Notes: generated by a model not told the origin, from the letters alone. Shown: positions 1-10,992, numbered from the stretch's first letter. The stretch: DNA of 64,000 nucleotides from Pomphorhynchus laevis (GCA_012934845.2 WNNJ02003786.1:117943-181942), one strand, 5' to 3'. A program made the numbers and translations.

Positions 1-278
1 ACTCAATTCGGTGTTTGCCGTGTACATCTACCAGCGCAACGCCTCATGAACGCATGTTCAAGTACGACCGAGGATCTTCAACAGGCCGTTCGCTACCAAG
101 TTGGCTTTTAAATTTGGGGCCGGTTCTGGTTCGTTGTCGTAATAAAGGAGACAATGTGGTACAAGAAGCACTGTTGCTAGAATCGAACCAGCACTACGCT
201 AGAATACAACTAAAAAGTGGGCACGTTTCCACGGTTTCAACGCGGGACTTAGCACCTTGCCCTGAAGATCACGATTAA
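1..278 (+). pseudogene. Ty3/gypsy (CsRn1-like) pol C-terminal end, cut by window start
   Basis: The reading frame entering at base 3 gives SIRCLPCTSTSATPHERMF, which matches the end of an integrase core of the CsRn1/Kabuki-type gypsy lineage (usual form HSIRSLLCTATNATPHER). A short C-terminal domain follows and ends STRDLAPCPEDHD at a TAA. The corresponding stretch of the next copy is at 2640-2920, so this is the tail of an upstream element in the same orientation. Only about 90 bases without a recognisable LTR separate it from the next gag region. It is open here, but no complete gene can be judged because the window begins inside it. The family call comes from remembered motif patterns, not a search. 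Confidence 0.75.
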
Positions 279-367
279 TTTGAGCACGTCTGTTGGAGTC
301 TCAAACACTCAGTAAAGAAGACGCTTGCGATCACGCACGTGTAATTTAGTCAGCGCACAGTCGAGCA

Positions 368-916
368 ATGTATTTCAATCCTATTTGTTCGTCATCACCT
401 CAATTATCGAACGAACCCCTTACAACCAATGATGTGACCGTTGAAACAACGATTGAGCCAATGGAGGTTCGATCTTTTGATGGATCTGCTGCAGTACGAT
501 TTTATTCTAAATGTTATTTTTGCGGAAATGCAAGATATGCGCGAATTCAGTGTCCAGCAAAAGACGTTATTTGTCGTAAATGTAATAAAAGAAGACATTT
601 CGCAAAAGTATGCAGAGCTAAAAATGCAACATCGTCTGCTGTTATAGCAACTAGCATTTGTGGGAATCTTCATACACTGCAACATAACGTGGGACTCAGA
701 TATCACGAGGTTGGGATTGGTGATCATGTTTTCTGTTCCTTGATTAATAGTGGCAGCGCTGTCAATTTGATTTGAAGGGATATTGTACGATGTTGTAACT
801 TAGTCGAGCAGACCTCCGATTTGAATGTTAGTGTGGTCTCGTCAGATTTCAAATGAAATCTCAAAAGTGCTGTTTTATGCACTCTTCACTTAAACGGCAG
901 GGGTTACCATAATGTT
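368..916 (+). pseudogene. gag nucleocapsid zinc fingers and protease remnant
   Basis: The first part encodes two cysteine clusters, CYFCGNARYARIQC and CRKCNKRRHFAKVC, the paired nucleocapsid knuckles typical of CsRn1-like gag, which bind the element RNA. The same frame continues into an aspartic protease region. Its active-site triad reads NSG (INSGSAVNLI) where DTG or DSG is expected, so the catalytic Asp has become Asn. In-frame stops follow at about 774 and 853. The protease C-terminal motif VTDVILGLP appears at about 940, in the next segment. The gag N-terminus is absent. Domain assignment is firm; activity is excluded by the stops. Confidence 0.75.
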
Positions 917-1711
917 ATGCTGTTTGCTATCCGTACACTGGTTACTGATGTCATTTTGGGTCTACCACTTATGAATCGACATTCTGTTGTGCAAATGAAC
1001 TTTGGAGGAAACGACGGGCAACTTGTGATAAGCTCTGTACGCTCTATGATGAAAATTGATTCACCTGAATTATTTTCTCACTTTTCGAACGATGTACATC
1101 CAATTGCAATTCCATCATGCCGGAGAAGTTTAGAAGACCAATCCTTCATTAACAATGAATTTAAAGTCCTTCTTACGGATGACATTATCGAACCAAGTAA
1201 TTTGCCATGGAGGGCTCAAGTTGTATTAGTCAAATCACAACAGAAAACGCGCATGGTCATTGATTACAGTCTTACCAATAATAGATTCACGATGTTGGAT
1301 GCATTCCCACTACCACGCATTGACGATATTGTCGATCGACTATCCAACTATTCATTATTTAGTCGCCTAGAACTTGTGAGGAAGATAGAAAATTCACGTC
1401 TATTCGAAGCATCGGGTCAGCTTTTCCATTTTAAACGCATACATTTTGGCCTAACTGACGCTGTAGCAGCTTTCTACCGAGTAATGTCCCATCTAATTGA
1501 CAAAGAGCAACTCAAATACACGTTTTGCTATCTGGATGATGTCGTCATAAGCGGAAAGACGGAGAAAAACCATGAAAATAATTTAGAACGATTTAGAAAA
1601 GTAGTTACACAATACAATTTGCAGTTAAATAGAGAAAAGTGTGTGTTTGGCGCGTCGAGCATTTGCTTTGCTGCCTACCATATTGGTGGAGGTCGAATAT
1701 CCCCTAATTAA
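917..1711 (+). pseudogene. gypsy reverse transcriptase (copy 2)
   Basis: The segment opens with the protease end (VTDVILGLPLMN) and runs into RT. Recognisable blocks are DDIIEPSNLPWRAQVVLV, the TRMVIDYS strand and the YLDD catalytic box (CYLDDVV near 1530). Motif A, which normally reads LDLRRAYYQI, is degraded to LELVRKIENS, losing a catalytic Asp. A TAA ends the frame at 1709-1711 before the RNase H region, which resumes in the same frame about 25 bases later. The related minus copy at 3971-4531 keeps motif A. Confidence 0.8.
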
Positions 1712-1735
1712 AGTCGAGTACAACCTATTGTAGAA

Positions 1736-2330
1736 TTGGCAGAGCCTAAGGATTCATCCGAATTGAAGCGAATAATTGGTTTATTTACACACTACTCTCG
1801 CTGGATCATGGATTTTTCAAAGATTGTTCAACCACTTGCGACATCGAGTTTTCCTATATCGACCAAGGCACGAGAGTCATTTACACTATTAAAAGAACGT
1901 TTATCAACGGCTACGCTTTCTGATATCAATTTTACTGCTCCGTTCACACTGTAGGCCGATGCGTCGGATTGTGCAATTGGTGCGACATATACGCAAAACT
2001 GTAAGCCCGTTGCTTTCTTTTCAAGAACCTTAGATGAGAATGCCAAACATTATGCCGCAGTTGAGAAAGAAGCACTCGCTATAGTTGATGTGGTTAGATT
2101 TTGGCGGCACTATCTTTCTGGTCGATTATTCACCATCATCACTGATCAGCGAGCTGTCTTTTATTTTTACTAAATCTGGACACAGTAAAATCAAAAACGA
2201 CAAGATGGAAAGATGGCGTTTTGCGCTTTCTGAATTTAATTTTGAAATAATATACCGACGGGGTCCTGAGAATATTGCTGTCGACGCGTTATCACATTGC
2301 TCTGTAAATAGTGTTACTTAGAATTTTTCA
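1736..2330 (+). pseudogene. gypsy RNase H region (copy 2)
   Basis: The connection segment (AEPKDSSELKRIIGLFTHYS) leads into RNase H. The acidic landmarks are visible as ADASD, VEKEALAIV, TDQRA and VDALS. A TAG interrupts the frame just before ADASD, and a +1 shift near 2160 moves the rest into another frame (KSGHSKIKNDKMERWR). In an intact element this domain degrades the RNA strand of the RNA:DNA hybrid during reverse transcription. Confidence 0.75.
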
Positions 2331-3154
2331 ATTATCCGGGAACTTCATAATCGTTTATGCCATAATGGAATCACTCGATTCTGGCACTAAGATCTCATAA
2401 CCTGCCTTTCTAAATCGACGATTCTCAATCTTCGGTTTGCCACATAGTATTCATACTGACAGGTACCCCGTTTACATCCTTACAATTCCGCCGCTATCTT
2501 ATCGAAAAGAAAATTTTATTGTCACATTCTACCCCTTATCATCCAGCTGCGAACAGTCAAGTCGAAAAGTACAACGACGTAATTTGGAAAGCGGTTCTAT
2601 TGCGATTACACGGGCTGTCATTTGGTGTTGAGAAGTGGCAAAGTGTACTTTACGAGGCATTACATGCTGTCCGGTCGCTATTATGTACTGCTACGAACTC
2701 GACTCCACACTAACGGCTTTTCAACTATATACATAAAACAGAGGTAGGTAGACGCATCCCGAACTGTTTGTAAACTCAGATCAAGTATTTGTCAAACGAT
2801 TCAATCGTACTAACAAATACGAGGTTATTTTTGAACCTGCTAAGCTAATACACGCAAACGATTATTACGCTTATATTCAAAGATCAAATAGGGTTGAGGA
2901 TACCATTTCACAGTATACTTATTAAGGTGTCCACCTGATATATTCAGATGTAATGATAAAAACTTTGAACCATGCCCCGAATACGTTCCTCCTACAGGAT
3001 TATCTCAAAGTCCGAATGAGTGTTGTGAAAGTAAAAATCTTATTTCATGCCTGCAAGAAACGGAGGTGCAACGCCAAACAACAGAGCTATCGAATACTGA
3101 ATTGAGGGACATTAAAACTTTACCACAAGAATTGATAACTTGCTTTATGTATTA
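2331..3154 (+). pseudogene. gypsy integrase remnant and pol C-terminus (copy 2)
   Basis: An incomplete zinc-binding region (ELHNRLCHNGITRFWH) is followed by a deletion. The frame then shows a frameshifted second catalytic Asp region (TDR, then TPFTSLQFRRYL) and HPAANSQVEKYN, which carries the third catalytic residue, Glu. After ALHAVRSLLCTATNSTPH a stop occurs. The C-terminal domain continues (ELFVNSDQVFVKRFN, AKLIHANDYYAYI) and a Cys-rich tail stays open to a TAA at about 3154. The first catalytic Asp of the DDE triad is lost in the deletion. Confidence 0.7.
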
Positions 3155-3237
3155 ACTACCTTTTTGATTGTAGGATTGTAGATGTTTTGAGTAAAGTCAT
3201 AGTTCTCTGTTTGCTAAATTATACGCTTTCGGTACAA

Positions 3238-3773
3238 TTAGTGAACCAATTGATGGTTTGTGAAAAGAAACTTCAAAACAGCATAATTTTTACATTTTTG
3301 TGTTATTTGATGTACATCACCTATTGAATAAGGTAGATTTTGCGTTTGAACGAAATGCCACATTTTTGTGACTTCTGGATGGCACCGGGTTTTATTAAGG
3401 TTCCTAAGGGTGGACAGAACATCGGATACATTCTTCACATAACAGCGTGAGAATGCATCAGCAGCCTCAATATCTCGTCCTGGGCGATATGAAAACTCAA
3501 GCAGTGCTGTGACAATTCCAAACGCCATCGTTCCAACTTATCGTTTTTAATTTTACTACGACCGGTTTGAATAAATATGTACAATACTGTTCGTTGGTCG
3601 GTTATTATCGTGAATAATCTTCCTGCTAAGTAAAAGCGAACATTTTCTATTATTACTAATGCCTCTTTTTCGACAGAAACGTAGCGTTTGGCACTTTTGT
3701 CAAGTGCTATAGAGAAGAACGCTACGGGCTTATGGTTTTGCGAGAGAGTAGTCCCTATCGCACAGTCAGACAC
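3238..3773 (-). pseudogene. RNase H and integrase zinc-binding domain (minus gypsy copy)
   Basis: On the minus strand the order is SDCAIGTTLSQNHKPVAFFS, VEKEALVII, TDQRTVLYIF and, after a frameshift, FSYRPGRDIEAADAFSRCY. The HHCC finger of integrase follows: CHPEVTKMWHF and later QKCKNYAVL. Its last Cys is replaced by Tyr (CKNY for CxxC). The integrase core does not follow; the frame ends at 3238. RNase H and the finger are therefore in two frames. Confidence 0.72.
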
Positions 3774-3970
3774 ATCATTTTCTAACAGAAAAGGCTCTGA
3801 AGAATCAATTGACGAAAGTGTAGTGCATGATAAGCATTGATTTAACGTGTAGAAGCTATTACGTACATATGTCGATAACTTGGTGTTTGCAAAGGGATAT
3901 ATGATCGTTGAAAAAATATTTATCTACTTTGAATAGTGTGCGAATTGGCCGAGTACGCCTTTTAGTTCAG

Positions 3971-4531
3971 TTAAGTTTGTAGGTTCGGTAGCCCCATAAC
4001 AAGCTTTAATCGACTTAAATCAGGAGAAATTGTGCCATTTTCAATATGATACCCTAGAATGCAAATACTAGTAACATCGAAAACACATTTATCCATATTC
4101 AACTCTAGGCTATATTTTCTCACAACTTGATTGAGACTATCCAGGTTTCGTTTGTGATCATATTTTGTTTTTCCAGCAACCACGATATCGTCAAAATAAC
4201 AAAATGTAGCTTCTTGACATTCACCCTCAATTATTTGTGACATTACACGCTGAAAAACTGCTGGGGAATTCGTTAGACCAAAAGGCATACATATGAATTG
4301 AAAAAGTTTTCCAGCAGCTTCAAAACCTGTATACTTCCTGTCTTCACCGCGACTCTGAATTTGATAGTAAGCGCGTCGGATATCTAGACGGCTAAATACA
4401 CGATAAGATGAAAGGTTGTCAATTATATTATCAATTCTGGGCAGCAGAAAACCGTCTAACAAGGTAAATTTGTTGATTGTCTGACTATAATCGACCACCA
4501 TACACGTCTTTTGTTTGGGCTTGACCAACAC
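3971..4531 (-). pseudogene. gypsy reverse transcriptase (minus copy)
   Basis: The best-preserved RT of the three CsRn1-like fragments. The open stretch contains TCMVVDYSQTINKFTLLD, motif A SRLDIRRAYYQIQ, FQFICMPFGLTNSPAVFQ and the catalytic box CYFDDIVVAG, so both catalytic Asp motifs remain. It starts within the finger region and ends where the connection domain begins. Upstream coding is shifted and stop-bearing. It is about 186 codons, shorter than a whole RT plus connection. Confidence 0.82.
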
Positions 4532-4534
4532 GAC

Positions 4535-4900
4535 TTGTGCTTGCCATGGCGAATTGCTCGCAATAGTGAATTACTCGACTCGATGATATTGTCCTGTAAA
4601 AGTCCTTTTATTTCTCTATTAGAATAAATGTTTGGTCTTTGGAGTTTCGTCTGCGGAAGGCGATCGCAATCGGACGTATATCACTAGCTAAATGTGAAAA
4701 TAATGAAGGTGATTTGATCTTCATAACTTAATTCACTTCAAGTTGAGGTTTGCTCCCATTTAACTTCGTCATAGCAGAATGAAGATTCATGAAGGGCATT
4801 CCGAGGATCACGTCTGTAACCGTGAGGACGTGATCTGTCGTGGTTTGGAGGACGAACAAACGAACGTTATTATATCATCTGTCGTTAAAACTAACTGTGC
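4535..4900 (-). pseudogene. gypsy protease end and RT fingers (minus copy)
   Basis: The minus-strand translation gives VTDVILGMPFMNLHSAM, the C-terminal block of the protease, then a stop. KIKSPSLFSHLASDIRPIA and other RT leader sequence follow, parallel to 930-1110 in the plus copy. There are stops and a frameshift near 4560-4610, including a duplicated short stretch around AATTCAC/GCGA. The protease active-site triad is not visible. Confidence 0.6.
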
Positions 4901-4933
4901 AAGATATCATGCTTTTCTATGAGCATTTGTGCA

Positions 4934-5800
4934 TTGACGAGGCTATTCGTTAAACAAATCACGTGCACTGAAATACACTTTCTTAATCCTATTCACGGAA
5001 ACATACATCCAATTAGATAATTTTGCCAAAAACAGCAACTTCCATAATGAAAAGTAACTCCCCTTTCAAATTTTCCGTACAAGTGTCTGATTGCAATGCG
5101 ACCCACGACGAAACCTCTTAGTGATAGTTGGCAGTTATAATCGTTCTTCATTTCCTCAAATTGTTTCGATCACTTTCAGTTGTTTTGTTATTCACTTTGC
5201 TTTTCTCGATCGTTGGTTGTTTTCCATATCCTTAAGTAATTCAATAATTCTGCTACCAAGAAACAATAAACACGCCTTCAAAGGCCGCTTACAAATCTAT
5301 TTGTCAAGTTCATCTTTAGTGACTGTAGAAAATCTGAGATAGCTACAGGATTAGTAACTCGATGTTTGTCACGAAAACATAGTTGCGAGACCAAATACAT
5401 GCCAGTAATGAATTTTCTCTGATAAAATTTTATTATCTTTAGTAATTCCTTATTCTAACACAGCGTATATTATATAGTTCATTCAAAGAGCAAGAAAGTT
5501 AGTTCATTCGCCGCTGAAAATCAGTTAAGGCTTTATCAGTTATGACATCCCATGAATAAGCTAACTTAGGAAGCAAACTTGAAAGTTAGCCCATGAATAA
5601 GAGCTAACTTAGGAAATAAATTTTGAAACTACTATAATTGAGACAATTGAATAATCAGCACTAAGTAGGCCAAATTCTCAAGATTATTAAAAGCAGAAGC
5701 ATATATTTACCCTATATCTCAAAGACGATGTATTAAACTTTTAATAGTCATTCGATTTAACTCAAAATGACAAAATCGTTTAACGCTACAATTGATGGAT
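4934..5800. repeat. Dispersed repeat D, left copy (inverse of 44096-44830)
   Basis: The stretch is the reverse complement, with small indels, of 44096-44830; for example the GTGCACGT core at about 4961-4969 pairs with 44793-44801. It contains the short block CCAAATACATGCC at 5391, also found at the ends of Penelope-like copies near 26401 and 37090, so it probably carries a terminal module of such an element. An internal near-repeat, CCCATGAATAAG, occurs at about 5549 and 5590. No coding is recognised. Confidence 0.7.
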
Positions 5801-5893
5801 CATCTGAGTATATTTAACACAGAGTAAATTATATAATTCATCCATAAAAAGCTTTTAATAATATTATTAAATTATAATCTTAACAGTTCCCCT

Positions 5894-5936
5894 TATTTTT
5901 AGGTGTGATGCTTCACCTAAAAATAGAAGCATCACA
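5894..5936. repeat. Two overlapping short palindromes
   Basis: TATTTTTAGGTG (5894-5905) pairs with CACCTAAAAATA (5914-5925), and TGTGATGCTTC (5904-5914) pairs with GAAGCATCACA (5926-5936). They sit at the border between repeat D and the LINE fragment. Confidence 0.85.
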
Positions 5937-6186
5937 CAACAGGCTAGAAAATTTCATCCTGATGGCCATTGGGGCCGTTAACACGAATCCTACAGTGCCA
6001 GCACCACCGAATATTCCTGCATCGAAGAAAAGGGGAGGCTCGGCCCATCCCGTCCCCCCAATCAAGATCGGGAAGCTCCTCAAGAACAAGAAAGGGGGAA
6101 ATGAAGATATTGACCAGGGACAAGTATCGACCCCTAGTGGGGCTAGTGGCGGGAAGGATAACCTTCCTGCACCTAGCTCTGTCTAG
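5905..6186 (+). pseudogene. LINE ORF1 C-terminal fragment
   Basis: A proline- and lysine-rich open stretch (PAPPNIPASKKRGG, KIGKLLKNKKGG) ends at a stop at 6184-6186, 34 bases before the endonuclease ORF. This ORF1 then ORF2 spacing, and the presence of the same ORF2 family at 29770-33060, suggest the tail of a LINE ORF1, an RNA-binding protein. No finger motif is seen in this piece. The first codons overlap the palindromes, so its start is a truncation. Confidence 0.5.
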
Positions 6187-6219
6187 GTAGGCAATCCCCC
6201 ATCCAACTAATCCATCGCA

Positions 6220-6800
6220 ATGCAGAGACCTCGTGAGCCTTTTTCACTTAATGTTCTTCAGTGGAATTCGGGAGGTGCTTCTGCCCTTAGACTTTTATCT
6301 GGTAGATATGCAGATGTTATAGTCCTTCATAAGACGCGGTCTATCCGTCTCCCCCAGGACATTACTCGATTTATCCCAAAGCATATCAGTTCCCACTATA
6401 CTCCGTACATAACCCCACCTCACTGCTCTTCTTCTCAATGACTCTTGACCTTAGTTAAGTGCTCCTTAAGGTCCTCCCTCCTATTTAACTACTCGTGTCC
6501 AGCCATGTCATGTTTGGTAGTTTCACTCTGTAAGAACGGTAACCGACTCAGTCTTGCCAATGTCTACATACGTCCTGGGGAGATTCACAAGAACCGTGAC
6601 CTCCTGGATGGTATTATTGTTAGTGGATATGACATGATACTTAGAGACTTCAACGACAGAACTGGTCGTTGGATCAACTCAGCACATCGCACAGCCAGGA
6701 ACGATTACTTTATTCACAAATCACCGTCCCTACCTTTCACTGCATATCAACAAATTCTATCCTCGACACTTTACTGCTTCACTCGAGGTGGTTGTTAAAA
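6220..6800 (+). pseudogene. LINE ORF2 endonuclease domain, truncated
   Basis: The start ATG is followed by the apurinic-like endonuclease opening SLNVLQWNSGG. DVIVLHKTRSI replaces the usual QETR, so the catalytic Glu is gone. After a frame change at about 6440, SLANVYIRPGEIHKNRD and YDMILRDFNDRTGRW follow (normally GDFN). It ends at TAA 6796-6798 in the domain's C-terminal part; the RT is missing. The domain would nick target DNA for target-primed reverse transcription. A homologous copy runs on the minus strand at 31430-31965. Confidence 0.78.
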
Positions 6801-6802
6801 CC

Positions 6803-6846
6803 CCTGTGCACGGAGCAGTTGCGCCAGCAACTGCTCCGTGCACAGG
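6803..6846. repeat. Perfect 20-bp inverted repeat with 4-nt loop
   Basis: Arms 6803-6822 and 6827-6846 are exact reverse complements around GCCA (6823-6826). The palindrome begins where the LINE fragment ends and is GC-rich against an AT-rich background. No run of T follows it on either side. Confidence 0.9.
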
Positions 6847-7045
6847 AGTTTATCTTCACACCGTTTCTTCTGCTATTCATTCGTTCATTAAAAGTCTTTT
6901 GTTCTCATCAATATATTGTTTTGCGCAATTAAAATTGCGCAAAATTTAATTGCGCAATTAAACACAGGGGTTTATCTTCACACCGTTTCTTCTGCTATTC
7001 ATTCGTTCATTAAAAGTCTTTTGTTCTCATCAATATATTGTTTTG
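6840..7045. repeat. Direct repeat pair enclosing an AATTGCGCAA palindrome
   Basis: A stretch of about 80 bases beginning CACAGG and including TTTATCTTCACACCG occurs at about 6841-6920 and again at 6964-7044, nearly identical. Between the copies is a palindrome TTGCGCAATT (6921-6930) with AATTGCGCAA (6933-6942), whose arm recurs at 6950-6960. The duplication is immediately outside the boundary of inverted segment A. Confidence 0.85.
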
Positions 7046-7917
7046 AGCAATTAAAATATTCCATCAAATATGTCGATTCTTGCGTTTGCATTTATTGACA
7101 CCTCTTACTAGATACTCCAGCTTTGTGTTATTGCTTTTAAAGGCCTGCAAGCTTAGCATCTCAACATTTGAATGTTATTTTTAAGAATCATTTTGAATAA
7201 TGATTATTTTCATTGTTAACTATTCGTATCGACTGAAATTTTGAGTGAACTTGATCATCCTTGAGATTTCTATTACAAGAATAACATATCATAGGTTTAA
7301 TAGATGATTCTTATAGGTCTTCAAGAGGAATTAATCTGTGAGACTTGGCCTTAAAGTTACGCTAGCCAGGAAGAAGTGATACACTTTACTTGATATGTTA
7401 GACACTTAGTTTGGAATATTCTGGTGTTGGACAATTTAATTTTTGAAGAATATGGGTGCTTTAGAAATTCCATCAGATGATACTAAAACATGTTTTATGA
7501 TTAAGATCGATAATCATAGAATTGTTTTTTAAGTACATATGATCTGTATGTTCAACGCTCAATCCTGTAAAGATTTTGTGGACGCTATTATATGATCAAA
7601 TATTTCCCCCCTTAATTCCTAACTTACTACATCATCACATGATTTATTTATTTAAATGCGTCTAAGCGGAATTTATCTATAAAGAATTGCGAGGAAGTTA
7701 CCATTTTATACGCCAAGTTAACATATTAAATTACATAAAAATATACGAAATATATTCAAGATAATATTTTATGTAATATTAAATTATATAGATACAATTA
7801 GCAAACATATAAGCTTACAATTAACTTCAAACTAATTAAAAACGTAACTTGTCCTTATAAAAAGCATTTTTAAATTTACTGCTCAAAGCAACAAATATTT
7901 AAGTAATTTATACTTAC

Positions 7918-7990
7918 AAATACTGGACGTTGGGAATAGATTTAAATATAAGCGAAATTCAATTCTTCGATAATGTTGCCAGAAAGTGAA
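7918..7990 (-). pseudogene. LRR exon copy, frameshifted
   Basis: Left-arm copy of the 72-nt exon at 56850-56921, flanked by the same splice sites (TAG acceptor, GTAAGT donor on the minus strand). It has one extra T in the stretch reading CGCTTATATTT, against CGCTATATTT in the right arm, making 73 nt. The frame then meets a TAA two codons later. The right copy is intact, so this exon cannot contribute a full LRR unit. Confidence 0.8.
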
Positions 7991-8639
7991 CTACAATTTA
8001 ATAAATATAATAAAGATTTTCGGATAATGTGATCATTTACAGATGAGTTAAGTAAGGAGCTTTAACACGGTAAAGGAAATCCATGGAAGCAATATTTGAA
8101 CTCAGTATCGATCTTGGTACAGAGGAGAAACAATTAATATTTTATAAAAATAAGATATTCCAAATTATATATAATAAAAATAACAATTGTTCTACGTGCC
8201 ACCAACTTTCATAATATCCACTTATCTAAGAACATTAAAAGAATAAATCTTTAAATATTCTTTAGAAACATAAAATCATTACGATTATATTAACTAAAAA
8301 GCAATAAAATGTATAAAAGGTACTTTACAAACCTACCCGACTACAACCTCGTAATCAAGTATTGATACAAAGAAATATAGTATTACAAACTTTTATATTA
8401 AAAATTCATATTATGAATCTATAATATAAATCTAAATAAATTTAAATTTCTAATATTCATATCTTAAATATAATTATTATTCTAAAATACATTGTATTTC
8501 GAAAGGTTCATTTATTTAATGATAAAATCAATTTATCAGCATAAACTTATCAACAGTATTTTTCTGAAGAGAGTTTTAGAAAAATATTACGACTTTTAAC
8601 TTTTGAAATTTTTGATGGCAATGCAAATTACTTTAATTT

Positions 8640-9250
8640 TATCTAAGACAACAGCTGTACGTTACATTTCATATATAAGTGGATATCACCAGCTACTAAA
8701 ACAATACAACAGTTTCATGTTTCGTTGCTTTTAAAGATGGCTGACGATCACTTGACTTGTTTGCTTTATTGAAAATTAGATTGAATGAAAGACTTTCGTC
8801 ATGCATTTTGCAAATTTAATTGGAATTATTTATGATTTCAAATTAAATCAGCATTGGTAAAAAAAGCGTCAACCCTCAATTTGAAAACCTACCTATTTTG
8901 TAAAGTAGTTACTATTAGCAAACTAGTCATATTTTGATTTTTAGATCATCGATTTGATAACTTTATAACTTTATAACTAGTCGGATATAACTAAAGACGG
9001 CTAGTTTAACAATACTAATCATTAAAAAACGGTAGGTTTTCAAATTGAAGGTAGCACCTTTTCTACCAACGCCGATTTTATTTAAAATCAGAAATCATTT
9101 CGATTAAATTTGCAAAATTAATGAGAAAGTTTTATTAAATCTAATTTCAATAAAGCAAACGAGTCGAGTGATCGTCAGCCCAACTTTAAAAGGACCCAGA
9201 TGTGAAACGTTAATATCGGATCAGTAACTTATGAGGTCCACCAATACTGA
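8640..9250. repeat. Diverged palindrome present only in the left A arm
   Basis: The block at 8640-8945 reappears inverted at about 8985-9250; for example GGCTGACGATCA near 8740 pairs with TGATCGTCAGCC near 9170. The right arm has one half only (about 56090-56370). The half-palindromes are visibly more diverged than the A arms. Either the left arm gained an inverted duplication or the right arm lost half of one. Confidence 0.75.
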
Positions 9251-9908
9251 AATGTAGCGTACTTCTGTTGGCTCATAGATAGGATTAAAGCAAATGCAGT
9301 GTCATCGAAAAGTTCAATTGTTGCAATGACTGCACAGTTATATAAAAATTTGACTTTTAACATTTGATATTTAAATGACACCAATTATTCGCGCAATCAA
9401 ATAGTTAAACGAGTTCAATCAAACAATATGCAATAATGCTTGATATATATACAATATAATAATTATCCTTCTCCATATTGTCAGCGTTGTTCATATAATA
9501 GTTGTAAAAATAACTTTAATCTGGAAATGGAATATTATTAAAAATATCAAAATTACAGTTTATTTTAAATTTTGTTAATAAATTTCATGCGAATAATTTT
9601 GAAATTAAATAAAGACTAAAAATGACGAATGTTTCAGCATAATATATCTGAGATAAAAGTTTTTTTTTATAAAAAACTACACTAATATAATATCAATAAT
9701 ATAAAACTGAAGGCAATTTGAAATTTTTTCATAAATTTTGTTTGGCTACAGTTGTGGATTCAATATATAAATTTCGGCACTTTGAACGATAATGATTAAA
9801 AATCAATTTATTGATTAATAAATGTGTTAATGAGAAGATCACCAGTAAATATTAAACAAAACATTTAAATTACAGGCAAAAATAACAAGATTTAATAATG
9901 TATCTCAC

Positions 9909-9974
9909 ATAGTAGAAGCTCCGGTTGTTCCATAAAGCAAATCAAAGTCCGTCAACACTGTTGATTCCAATTCT
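9909..9974 (-). pseudogene. LRR-like exon copy, left arm
   Basis: Left-arm counterpart of 55401-55466, 66 nt with the same acceptor (AG) and donor (GTGAGA). It differs by one silent base (TTC/TTT in LTDFDLL). It begins one base into a codon and ends two bases into one, as all LRR exons here do. It is open, but belongs to a cluster without a first exon in this window. Confidence 0.6.
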
Positions 9975-10355
9975 CTAATAATAAAACAAAAACATTTTAC
10001 AACCTCAGAATATTAAACTAGGATAAAAATAAATAAACCAATTTTGCCTATAAAATATATTCTTTAGAAATAAAGGGATTTTAGTTATTAAAGAAGTTAA
10101 AATCAAAACGAATTTAATAAATTCAAAATTTGTTTATGATTTTATTAATTTTAAAGAAAATCTTGCAACTTTGGTGAATTAGCATTTTGTAAAATTTATA
10201 CGGCATGTGTTTCAAACAACGAACATATATATGTGTTCGTATACAAGATATTCAAAAATATAAAGGATATATTAAAAATGCCCATTAGCAATCATTTACA
10301 GAAATTAACGTTTGTAAAAAGTAACACTGATTTGTTTAAGATTTCATAAACTTAC

Positions 10356-10418
10356 ATATAAGTCAAATTATCCAAGCCAAAATAGTCCTTCATGTTAATT
10401 TGACAACCAGAAAACTTT
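10356..10418 (-). pseudogene. LRR exon copy, left arm
   Basis: A 63-nt counterpart of 54957-55019 with the same splice sites. It encodes KFSGCQINMKDYFGLDNLTY; the right arm has NIKDYF instead of NMKDYF. The hydrophobic spacing fits one LRR. It is open and in the shared phase. Confidence 0.65.
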
Positions 10419-10992
10419 CTAAAATTTAAATTATCAAATTAGATTTTATTAATAAAATCGTTCACATTTTTTAGTCAAAACAATTTGTTGATTTAAAAAT
10501 TATAGTAGCTAAACTAATTAATACAATTTATTGACTTTAATTGTCTTTTGCTTTTACATAAAGATTTTAACTTTAATCGTTTTATTCAATTTTCTACATT
10601 CGATAAAATTCAAGTTTAAATTATTACCAAAGAATTTTGTTTATAAAATATTTTGCACATTTAATCAGCGATGATAAAGACAACCATCTCTATTATATCT
10701 GTTACTTAGAATATTCTTAGTGAATATTTATTCTATATTATTATTTTAGGAGTCAAATATGCTGAATTAAAATCTATAACAGTTAAAAATAACAATCAGA
10801 GTATATAATTGTTTCGTATTAATAAATCACAAGTATCAGTTAATATTTATTGCTTTATAATACATTAAATAGAAATTACTATACATTTCACAAAGATACC
10901 TCTAAAACAATAACAAATATATCAATAACTAAGATCTATTATGTTCATTTCACGTGAAAAGAAACGAACATTTCAGATTATCTAGAAGAAAA

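Larger units (their letters stand above)
279..3154 (+). mobile_element. CsRn1-like Ty3/gypsy copy, plus strand, degenerate
   Basis: The domain order is gag zinc finger, protease, reverse transcriptase, RNase H, integrase, all on the + strand. Gag, protease and RT lie in one frame, as expected for a single gag-pol ORF. No flanking LTRs are visible. Stops occur near 774, 853 and 1709, a frameshift lies near 2160, and part of the integrase core is missing near 2400-2440. It meets another copy of the same family (3200-4930, opposite strand) tail to tail. It is a dead, partial copy. Confidence 0.8.
3200..4930 (-). mobile_element. CsRn1-like Ty3/gypsy copy, minus strand, partial
   Basis: A second copy of the family at 279-3154 in opposite orientation. 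Reading leftwards it contains protease, RT, RNase H and the integrase zinc-binding domain, then stops near 3200 next to the tail of the plus copy. Gag, the integrase core and LTRs are absent. Beyond 4930 the sequence belongs to a different dispersed repeat. The tail-to-tail arrangement could reflect an inversion or nested insertion. Confidence 0.78.
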
